The position numbers were made by a program, and so were the translations under genes. A stretch of DNA of 64,000 bases from Harmothoe impar (lineage: Eukaryota; Annelida; Polychaeta; Phyllodocida; Polynoidae): positions 42,019,152 to 42,083,151 of the forward strand of contig OX381720.1 of assembly GCA_947462335.1 (NCBI GenBank). The letters are read 5' to 3'. This document shows positions 23,943 to 33,170 of this stretch, in pieces (within the stretch, counting starts at the first letter, position 1; each line of letters begins with the position of its first letter). The notes beneath the pieces are model-generated. The model had not been told where the DNA came from. It did no database searches and was given only the letters and a program-made list of their open reading frames with translations.

Positions 23943-26444
23943 GTAAACTATAAAATATTACAAAACTTATTTCTCGGAGACACATATAAAATGTAACTTT
24001 TTTTCACTAAATGCTTTACATAATTTGTAATCCAATTGCATAGGCCTACACATTTGCTTGTTATTCATATCATGAGAATCTTAGAACTATCTGAAAATTC
24101 AACAATCATACAATACTTCAAAATGCCTTTTTTTCTTTTATCTTTTATGCTATAGGTGACCACCCTTAATGGTGAAACACTGTCTCTTGGACTAAAAGAA
24201 GTGGCGGGTGGGGATGCTTCTACATACCTTGCGGTATTTGAAGAAACAATTACTGATTTAGCAAAGTCTATTTCAAGCACCAGTGAGGAGGAACATACCA
24301 ACAAAGCCAAACTCCTGGTGTCGGTTAAGGCTATGATGAGTGACCAATGCGCAGTTAATGGAGTGTTTAATGAGGGAGTAAAACAGATTCGTGAGAAGCT
24401 TCTACCTGAAGCTATTTCTAATTATGAAACGTAAGTTGATTTGTCAAAATCATGTGAGATGTAATTAATATGGTACTTAGTATGTCAGGAAGCAATTATT
24501 GTATTCTAGATAATCTATGCTCTGGGTGCTTATAGATATTTAGATATATATTCCAAGGTAATTTAAAACTAGTTGTATTGTGCCAAAAAATAATAAGGGC
24601 TTATCTCTTTTAGTAGAGGTGATACATTTACAGTTCTCATATCCTTTAAATAACATTATAACAGTGTTCATACTCTTTGTAGGTTAAACCCTGATGAACG
24701 GTACCAGCTTGCCCACATAGGGTCATTTGCTTGTAGGATGCACCTTCTTGCAAATCTCCATCCTCCTGCAGAAAAAGGTTTGAAGCAGTATGAGAACTGT
24801 GTGGTGGAGGGAAATAATCCCCACAGACTGCACAACGATGAGAGTGGCACTATGCGGCTCATTAGGACGCCAACAGCAGCCTTTACAAAGCGAGGATCAC
24901 AATGTGCTGGGTCTCCTAAGCTGTGGGAGATATTTCTAAAGGAACGAGGAAGAAAGAATCATCTGACCACATTCCATGGGCACCGCTTTAACATTAGTTT
25001 TGCTAATGCTGCAGCAGTGTATTATCATCTCGCTGATCTTGCTGATTTCATTGAGCTACATCCAAGCACAAATGAACTATTCAAGTCTCTGCGCTTTGAC
25101 CACCAAGAGCCTGTATACAAGGCTGGTGTACGTGCGATGGCCATTATGTACCGCCTGGTGACACAGCCACTACAAATCCTCACCAATCAGGAGGGGTCAA
25201 TCCTGGACCTGAATGAGGACCTCCATCGCCTTCAGGTACAGCTTACAAAGTGGAGTGATGATGGATCCTCTGCCCTTTCAGACACACCAGTCTTGGATGT
25301 GCACCAACCCGACGATGATGTGTCTAAGAATATATTTGGACATACTGAGCCAGAGCTGGATTCATTGACCATACTGGCTATAGAAATGATGGCCGCAAAT
25401 ATGCTTATTGTATTAGAGCGGCAGGCAGCATCACAACTGCCAGGGGGAATTTACTGGGAGCCATCACCAGAACTGCAGAAAATGGCAGAGAATGTCCCAA
25501 GGGCAAATGTTGTCAGTGAGCGGGATATGGCAATATTGGACAATCTTCTCCGTGAAAAGCCTTCTCTTGGTACTACGAACGCAGAGACAATGGTTATGTG
25601 GCTCAATAACAAGCCCTCAAAGTGGCTGCGTGAACAGTCTCCAAAGGAACAAGCCAAAATACTGGCAGAGGCACAGAAACGTGCACCGGAGTTCAAAGCC
25701 ATGTTCAAAAAAAGGCAGGCAGAGCTTAAAGAGCAGATGGTTAAGAAGCTACAAGAACATAGAAACAAGAAGGAAAATAAGGAACAAAATCAAATCAAGA
25801 CCACCATTGCTCTGACCAGGGATGTTCAGGAGAGTGGTGGGTTATGGTCTCTGCCTGAGATAGATGAAAAGGTTAGGGCTACACCACATAGGATGCTCAA
25901 AAGTACAGTTTTGAAGCAAATTAAGTTCCACAAGTCAGTGATTGGTGCCAAAGGTCCAAAGACTCTGTTTCAAGAGCAAGCACAACATGTAAAGTACAAA
26001 ACTGAGAAACTGGTGGAGAATTTGAGAGAGATTCTGCAACTCAATGAAGGAGAAAATGAGACACAGGAAGAAAGACCAAAGTTGAAGTACCGTGCTAAAG
26101 AGGATATCACTGCCTCACTAGAAATGAAAAAGGAAGCACTATTGAAAGCCGTACAAACTGGACGCACAGCAAACCAGATTAAACAGCAAAAACTTGGAAT
26201 GGATGAATACCTGTTACATCCTGAGAATTTGGTGGATAAACGTGTAAAGCACAAGCAAAAAGAGCTAAGAAATGGTGTGATGGTAACTGACTGGTGTGAA
26301 GGGCAGGTACTTTCTATGGAAGGTATGCAAAGTAATGCAGTGGGAACAATGTACAGACTCAAGTATGACAAAGATGACATGGGGAATCATTTGGTATTGC
26401 CCCTATTGACGGCCATAAAGAAAGGTGAACTAATTGTTCTATAG
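22682..26444 (+). CDS. Uncharacterised large coiled-coil protein, possible transposase-like enzyme (three exons, probable frameshift)
   Basis: Exons 22682-23942, 24156-24430 and 24683-26444 have GT-AG borders and join in phase, giving roughly 1,100 codons. The first exon encodes about 300 residues of heptad-rich coiled coil, then a compact segment (YTPEIRQVCMELL, LPSAGFLSDRILMEA). The second has GGDASTYLAVFEET and MMSDQCAVNGVFNE. The third has HIGSFACRMHLL, ESGTMRLIRT and GHRFNISFANAAAVYYH, a basic Lys/Gln-rich region and a C-terminus ending KKGELIVL. I recall similar uncharacterised proteins repeated across marine invertebrate genomes, which suggests a mobile gene; this is memory, not a search. 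Conserved Asp in HHDATTKW and MSDQCA could be RNase H-like catalytic residues (inference). The frame needed to read HHDATTKWHNHYEG into exon 2 is offset from the main exon-1 frame, so a 1-bp loss lies upstream of 23886. The upstream exon with the start codon was not found. Confidence 0.7.
24156..24430 (+). CDS. Coiled-coil gene, exon 2
   Basis: Acceptor TGCTATAG, donor AAAC/GTAAGT. It encodes VTTLNGETLSLGLKEV, GGDASTYL and MMSDQCAVNGVFNE. The last codon is split and completed by exon 3 (E-T-L-N-P-D). Confidence 0.8.
24683..26444 (+). CDS. Coiled-coil gene, exon 3 (C-terminal)
   Basis: Acceptor TCTTTGTAG. About 587 codons open to the stop TAG at 26442-26444. It begins LNPDERYQLAHIGSFAC, upstream of the first in-frame Met. 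Basic, helical C-terminal half. Confidence 0.85.
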
Positions 26445-26460
26445 CCCATGTTTCACCATA

Positions 26461-26568
26461 GATGCTGAGGTTGAAGTACCATCAGTTTCACGGGTAGATG
26501 GCAGACCAGTGGTACTACCTGATTATGGGGATGAAATTAAAAAAATAAAGAGTTTACCTGAAAAATAA
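26461..26568 (+). pseudogene. Short extra open frame after the coiled-coil gene
   Basis: In the frame offset by one, 35 codons read DAEVEVPSVSRVDGRPVV and end EIKKIKSLPEK before TAA. Composition looks protein-like. A CACCATAG just before could serve as a splice acceptor. It may be an alternative C-terminal exon or a remnant. Confidence 0.3.
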
Positions 26569-28150
26569 TTCATCTCTCACAATTGTCTTTCCGTATGAAG
26601 GAATTTTTTCTGTTTTTTAAGTGAAAATTCCATGGTTCCGATTTACATTTGCATCCACTTATCATCCATGCTTCTCTATCCCTTCTCTATGATCTTAGAT
26701 TGTATCATTGTCATTTTTAAACTATTTACCCAGGTCCCTATCCTTTCTCCAGAGTGGGGGGTCCCTGCTCCAGGGTTAACAATACCTCTTCCATGAAGTC
26801 CACTAAACCTCCTTCAGTGTCTGCCACCTCTTGAGTGTATATTCAATTTATTATTCCTATGTGCATCACACTGCCTCTGGACACGCACATACCCCTCTGT
26901 CACTGATGTCATAATTATCTTCTGTCTATACTACCATAGTTCAGAGTCAATAAGCCTTATTCCGTAGTCTCGGAGCCTCCTCCAGGGTGAGCCAACATGT
27001 CATTGGACCTACAGTCATCTATAAGGGAGGGGGAGGGGCTATTGTGTAGCCTGATCCATAAACTCCCATAGACTCCCAAATTACGGCACACTAACTTTAG
27101 TGTGCCCCATCCTTCCTCCAGGGTACTCCCATCTTCCTCCAGGCCGTCAACACTTTTCCACCATAATACTAGAGGTTGCCTTATCCTTACTGTAGCATCC
27201 TTAATACACCCTTTTCTATTGTGCACTGCAAAAATATTCTATACACCTCAAAACATGTTTCTTAATGACTCTTCCAGCATCCTTAACCCCTGTCAGAGAG
27301 CCCACATTTCACCATCCAGAGCAGGGAACACTTCCTGGAGCATATACAACGCATTGGTCACCATTCCCAACCTATGTTCAAGCATTCTGAATCCCCCTAA
27401 CCATTACTATTGCCCTTTTTAGTAACATTGCCATGTGCACATTATGCATTAACTGGCCGCCATCTTGGATTTACCCACCATTTTGAGATTTAAATTTCTG
27501 GAATACATAGATAACTAGACAAGGTTTCAGAATATATATACTTTTATATAGCCAAATGCAGTCTTTTTATGCTTAAATTGATCCAATGCACAACTAGTTC
27601 TCCCACTTTCCAACAATGTTGACCAAAAGCATGGATCTCATACTATAGCTCAAGTAGTCCAGTGTTGTCCTCTCAAATCATCCTACTTTTTGCAAAGAAA
27701 GTTCAATAAAAAAACGTTCTAGATATGGTAGGATTGTAATTCCTTCACCATTGCCTTAGTTAAGATCCCCACTATCCATTCTACATGAGAAAAACATGTT
27801 TTCGACTTTTTCTATAAATAGCCTGAACACCCTACACATGGTCTATAAAATTGGGTTACCAGACCTATACTCTTTTGCATTTTTGTTACCACCTAAATAA
27901 CTCTTGGAATGGGTTGGATTCGAACCTGCAATCTTTGGACCTAAAGTTTAAAAGTAAAAAGGTGGTCTACTTTCAAATGTTGATATATCTAAATCTAGCC
28001 TATGAACCATCTTTTTTTAAAACTTTTTTTACATCATCATATATCAAACTAACATAGTGCTTAGCGATTTTGAGATATCATTGGTAGATCAGAATATATC
28101 GAACACTGGGATATCTCTTTAAGTCAATGGTTTGTGCTGAGACATATCCA
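26569..28150. other. Intergenic, no gene supported
   Basis: Contains repeated CTCCAGGGT words (26750-27130). A single tRNA B-box-like sequence on the minus strand (GGATTCGAACC at 27916-27926) lacks a convincing A box. No exon seen. Confidence 0.5.
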
Positions 28151-28159
28151 GAAATCCGC

Positions 28160-28740
28160 TCATAACTACTGGAAATACAATCTAACATGCAAAACTTTCT
28201 GAAAGGTTATAAATTACTCTTTAGGCCACTCGAAAAAAAAGTGGTTTCTCATCACCAAGGTCTGAAAAATATGACGAGGGAGGCTTTTTTTTTTTTTTTT
28301 TTACTCGCGGGCTAAAATGTATAGGATAAAATATGTTTTTCATGACCAAAATCCACATTTCAGTAGTTAAGTAATTATTAATCTATAAAAGTTGGGAAAA
28401 TGTAAGTTATTCCTATCCCACTGCATTACTGGCAGTATTTAAGCTTTAATTTGATACCAAATATGCCAATATTTATCCATTTTTATCATGTTTTTCATCT
28501 AAAATTGGCAAAAAAAAAGAAAAAAAGTTTCCCTCAAAACCTGGTTTTATTGATGCGCGCGGTGATGAGAAACCATTTTATTTTTTTGAGTGGCCTTAAG
28601 ATGTACATAACTCCGTTATGATTACGATGATTTTTCATGTCATTCAGAGCAAATTAAGTCTATTTTTCATTAGTAGATGCACCTAGAAAAAAAAGATAGA
28701 AAAATGGAGCTAGCACTCAGATGTAGGGTTAAGTCTCCCC
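28160..28740. repeat. Dispersed repeat interrupted by a MITE
   Basis: Blocks GGAAATACAATCTAACATGC (near 28170) and TGGAGCTAGCACTCAGATG (near 28700) match the complement of 8690-8930. The copy is split by the 28224-28595 insertion. Confidence 0.55.
28224..28595. mobile_element. MITE with GGCCACTC TIRs and TTA target duplication (Harbinger-like)
   Basis: The left TIR is GGCCACTCGAAAAAAAAGTG followed by GTTTCTCATCACC. The complement of the right end is GGCCACTCAAAAAAATAAAA followed by TGGTTTCTCATCACC. TTA borders both sides (28221-28223 and 28596-28598). A 3-bp TWA duplication points to PIF/Harbinger. It is 372 bases long and non-coding, with a long T-run inside. Confidence 0.85.
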
Positions 28741-29683
28741 TTCAACCTCAGGGTATCAGCATAATTTATTTGAATGCCATGAGGCAGAGATTTAGGATCA
28801 CAGAACATGTGTCAACCTAAGACACTCCACAAATACGAATGTCTCTTAGAGTCACCACAGAGTCACATAGGCTCCCTTAGGCGACCTGGACTACCCTAGA
28901 GAGGTGAGTCATTCTGGAGGAAACCTGGACTCCCTTTTGACTCCTTTTCTCTGTGATCAGCCCATGCAGCATCGTAGTGATGTATTAATAATGCGTCACT
29001 GCAGCGTTCAGTTTGTAGTTGTGCATTATTGCCACTGCCAGAGAGCTTTCAAATGCTGGTGCTGTATCAATACCAAATGATAACATGGTAATACATGACT
29101 GCATATCTCATTTTACCTCTGTACGAGAATGCGCCCATATATTTTTTTTGTAACAATTCGGTTTTATTTGGCCTTTTTCATTTTAAAACAATTACATGTA
29201 TCCCTACGATAACCAGTATCGGGAATCCAGTCTCGTACAATGAAATACAATTTAATACAGATTGAAATACATTTTGTTTACGTGTTTTGATTTTATACCG
29301 GTATATTCTATGAGCAACATTTGAAGAGAAAAATTAATTTACTTGGCCAACCAAACCAGGAGGAACCTTCAGCGTTGCTGATGTTCTTGATACCCCCTTA
29401 ATACTATACATAAAATCAAGAAAATAATCAAAATTGATTAGTACCAACCATGATTAGATCGAATACAACAATATATTTGTTTGTACATTATTTACATTTG
29501 TCGTCTCTCATGATTGAGCTCGTCAATAAAACATGTTCGTAACTTTTGTATCTGTCACATAATAGACTCTCTTATTTTAAAGACATTTTTACATCATTAA
29601 TACTTTTGGGATGAAAAGGAGAAAAACGCAGTGTGTTTTTAGCACTGCTCACAGATTTTCATACCGTATGGGGATGGTGGAAA

Positions 29684-32542
29684 TTAGACCCATCCATGTT
29701 CAAAGACATTTACCCTGTTGGTAGGTATCGTCTTGGCTAACAGCTCTTTCATTTTAGCCTTAAACATGCTAAGTGACTCGATTTCTTTGTGTTCATCTTC
29801 AAGATGATTCCAACACCTAGCGATGAAGACATGAAGAGATTTCTCATATTGCGCCGATCTTATTGTCGAATACTTTAATACAGGAAAATCTGATGCCCTA
29901 GTGGCCCTTGCAATGCTTTTACAAAACTTAGGAATTTTTGCTCTCTTGAACCCTGCTAGTCTGCCATGATAAGTTCTTCTATCACACAGAAAAGGTAACT
30001 CAGCCTGTTGATGCACAAAATCAGTTGAGGTTAATACAGGTAATTTCAAACAGTGTTTAAGGCACCTATTTTGGACTTTTTGTAGAATAGCTAACATATC
30101 GGAACAAGCTCCGTCGTAGGCAATGTCAGAGTAATCTATAATGGGAAGAACATACGTTTTATAAATTAATAGTAAAATATTTGTAGGAACAAAATGTTTC
30201 AACCTGCCGAGTAGATAAGACTTAAAATCCAGTTGCTTTTTGAGCTCTCTGATGTGACTATTCAAAGTTAATTCATAATCTAAAGTAACGACTAAATATT
30301 TAAAGGTTGGTACATAGTGAATATTTTTACCATTTACAGAAATTTCATAATTTTTCAGGCGAGTTCTATTGTATTTTATTTTGGAGGCAAAAAATAGGGA
30401 CTTGGTCTTACTCTCGTTCATGGTTAACTTATTTCTAGAAGACCAATCAGCATAGGCCTGAAGACCACGCTGCATGGTCGGTATAATATCTTCAATACAT
30501 TTAGAATGTGAAAAAAGGACTGTATCATCAGCGTATAATAAAACCTCAACATTCGGTAAATTCTGTGGAATATCATTTACATAGATAAGAAACAGCAAAG
30601 GGCCACAAATACTACCCTGTGGCACGCCACAGGTGATATGATTTGACTCTGATAATAAATTATTAGCCGTTACAAATTGTTTTCTATTTTTTAAATAATT
30701 TTCCAATAATTTTAAACAATTTCCAGAAATACCGTATAATTCTAACTTTTTAATTAAAATAGAGTGATTTACACAATCGAAAGCTTTTTTCGTATCAATG
30801 AAGGTAGCCACAGTGACCTTGCCATTATTGCGTTCAGCAAGTATATTATCTGTTAGTTTACTAATTGTATCTAGAGTAGAAAGAGATTTTCTGTAACCGC
30901 CTTGTATTTCAGTCAGAATGTTGTTATTATTTAAATGCTTAGTTAATTGTGTGTGTATTATGCGTTCTAAAATTTTTCCTGGAATAGGTAACTGACTTAT
31001 AGGCCTGTAATTTGAAATATTGTTTAGATTACCAGATTTAGGTAGGGGTGTCACTTTGGCTATCTTCCATTGTTGTGGTATAGTATTAGATTGAACAGCG
31101 AGTTGTAGTATCCTAGTGAATTTACCGGGTAGAGCTAACACAGCGTCTTTAAAAACTCTGGCAGAAATATTTTCAAGGGTAGATGACTTGTTTACATTAA
31201 TATCTTTTACCACCGACATAACATCGTCTTCAAGAATAACAAAGTTATTTAACTGCTCAACACAGCGAGTGCCTTCAAAATACCATTGTTCATTATGCTC
31301 TCTAGACAAGTTGGTACCAATATTACTGAAAAAATCATTTATAAAAGCGGGAACCTGTTCATTTGGCACTAATGACCCATCATCGTCATGCAGAATTATA
31401 TTTTGATTTTTCCTTCCCTTAGTGGGTAGGAGCTCTTTCATGGACGCCCAAAATTTCTTAGAATCATCTACATTCATTGTAATTTGGTCGACTACAAAGG
31501 CTTGTTTGGCTCTCTTAATAGCGGTACAACAATTATTTTTCAAATTATTTGACAATTCCCAATCTAGAATGTTATTAGATTTGTAAGCCTTTTTCAATGC
31601 ATTATTCTTCTCGATAATCTGGGCGACCAGTTCAGGGGTTAACCAAGGCTCTTCCTTAAACTTAATTTTGAAATTTCTAATCGGGCACAAAATATCAAGA
31701 ATACAATCTATATTTTTGGAAAAAATGTTCCAACATTCTTCAACATCAACAGTATTGTCGAAATTCATCCAAGACAATTTCTTAAATCTATTACAAAAGT
31801 CATTTGTGTCATAGTTCTTGTAAGAACGCCCTACAAAGCTTCTCTCAGCCTTATGTACACGCGGAGTACCGGTAGTAACATGAACTGGAAGGTGATCACT
31901 AAGGTTTAGAAATACTACTCCACTAGACAAAACATTCACAATGTTGGTGAAAATTAAATCTATACATGTTTTAGTGCCTTTGTTTTTTGTAGACTCATGT
32001 ATTAATTGCCTTAATCCAAAATCCTCCAAATCATTATACAATTTGTCTTTAATATTGCTCTCTTGTAGGACATCAATGTTGAAATCCCCCGTGAGAATCA
32101 CATCGTAGTTTTCTAGATGGCCAACAGTCGACAACATTCTACACAACATATTAACAAAATTTGTTTTATTTCCTTCTGGAGGCCTATAAACATTAGCAAT
32201 TAGCTTTCGACGTGAGTTTCCCCTTTTTACAACTAGCCATTGAATCTCCAAGTCGATACAACTTACATTTAAATTTGAAAAAATATTTTCATCACACGTT
32301 AAATAATCTGCTATAAAGGCACATAACCCACCACCGTTCATGAGTCTGGCTCTGTCCCATCTATACAAATTATAGTCATCTAATATATAATCCTCATCAA
32401 TATCCATGGGGGTAAGCCAGGTCTCAGAAAATAATAATACGTCAATACATTGGTTAGTTAATTCCTTCTTAATATCTTCAAACTTGTTCCTTATGCTCTG
32501 TGAGTTAAGGTGCAACACACACTGACCGTTTGAATCAATCAA
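29684..32542 (-). CDS. LINE ORF2: AP endonuclease and reverse transcriptase
   Basis: About 950 codons. The N-terminal ~235 residues are an AP-like endonuclease that nicks target DNA: HLNSQSIRNK, LFSETWL (Glu), NVYRPP, LTGDFNIDV and LSDHLPV. A reverse transcriptase follows at ~480-740: YRPISQLPIPGKILERI, TFIDTKKAFDCVNH (first catalytic Asp), GVPQGSICGPLLFLIYVND and LLYADDT (catalytic Asp pair). The C-terminal region (RTYHGRLAGFKR, CWNHLE) resembles CR1-group tails. All key motifs are intact. An in-frame TAA lies ~12 codons upstream and no ATG opens the frame; the first Met is within TWLTPMDID. The start is therefore uncertain: a non-ATG start, reinitiation, or a lost start codon are all possible. 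Confidence 0.93.
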   Translation of the reverse strand: MIDSNGQCVLHLNSQSIRNKFEDIKKELTNQCIDVLLFSETWLTPMDIDEDYILDDYNLYRWDRARLMNGGGLCAFIADYLTCDENIFSNLNVSCIDLEIQWLVVKRGNSRRKLIANVYRPPEGNKTNFVNMLCRMLSTVGHLENYDVILTGDFNIDVLQESNIKDKLYNDLEDFGLRQLIHESTKNKGTKTCIDLIFTNIVNVLSSGVVFLNLSDHLPVHVTTGTPRVHKAERSFVGRSYKNYDTNDFCNRFKKLSWMNFDNTVDVEECWNIFSKNIDCILDILCPIRNFKIKFKEEPWLTPELVAQIIEKNNALKKAYKSNNILDWELSNNLKNNCCTAIKRAKQAFVVDQITMNVDDSKKFWASMKELLPTKGRKNQNIILHDDDGSLVPNEQVPAFINDFFSNIGTNLSREHNEQWYFEGTRCVEQLNNFVILEDDVMSVVKDINVNKSSTLENISARVFKDAVLALPGKFTRILQLAVQSNTIPQQWKIAKVTPLPKSGNLNNISNYRPISQLPIPGKILERIIHTQLTKHLNNNNILTEIQGGYRKSLSTLDTISKLTDNILAERNNGKVTVATFIDTKKAFDCVNHSILIKKLELYGISGNCLKLLENYLKNRKQFVTANNLLSESNHITCGVPQGSICGPLLFLIYVNDIPQNLPNVEVLLYADDTVLFSHSKCIEDIIPTMQRGLQAYADWSSRNKLTMNESKTKSLFFASKIKYNRTRLKNYEISVNGKNIHYVPTFKYLVVTLDYELTLNSHIRELKKQLDFKSYLLGRLKHFVPTNILLLIYKTYVLPIIDYSDIAYDGACSDMLAILQKVQNRCLKHCLKLPVLTSTDFVHQQAELPFLCDRRTYHGRLAGFKRAKIPKFCKSIARATRASDFPVLKYSTIRSAQYEKSLHVFIARCWNHLEDEHKEIESLSMFKAKMKELLAKTIPTNRVNVFEHGWV

Positions 32543-33170
32543 CCTAGGTAAAGCGCCCAGAGTTTGGACTTACCGGTATCACTGAGTCTACATCTCGTGA
32601 TTACATACATTCTATACAATATTTCAGCTTTCAGACGACATATAATGAAACATGACAAAATTACAACATTATGTACCATAGGATCGGAACCTCTGCTCTT
32701 GTGGCGTTCCATCACCTTGGTTTTATCAAGAATGGCTATGAGAGATATGCTCCTAAAATTAAAATCTAAAATACATTCAACCAATATATGTATAAGTTAG
32801 GCCGTTATCAAAGTATTCTTATACAAAAATATGTATGCTTTAAATACCAACATAAAATCTATGGACTTCTACATTCAGTACCGGTAAGTGTAAACATTTA
32901 AGTTACTAATCGTTTTTCACTTCTTACTAAGATGTGTACTTTAAATTCCAACATTTGTCTTGTAAAATCTGAGAGTTTTATACATAAGTACCGGTATGTT
33001 TTAGGATTCAGAATTTACATTTGAAACAGCACACAAGCCATAAAGCTTCTACATTCAATTACCGGTAGGTTCAAGCATATACAATATGCTCCTTTTACCT
33101 CACATTCCATCACGTAGAAGAACATACTAAATATACATTAAAAGTATCACAGGGGGGGGGGGGTACAGAC
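32543..33170 (-). repeat. LINE inter-ORF spacer with short tandem repeats
   Basis: About 630 bases between the ORFs. TACCGGTA-type palindromes recur at 32571, 32880, 32991 and 33061, embedded in diverged units of about 70-115 bases sharing CTTTAAATnCCAACAT and CTTCTACATTCA. A C-run (minus strand) lies just after the ORF1 stop. Confidence 0.6.

Noticed and set aside
27916..27926. tRNA gene suggested by GGATTCGAACC (minus-strand B box)
   Set aside because: No A box or cloverleaf could be built around it.
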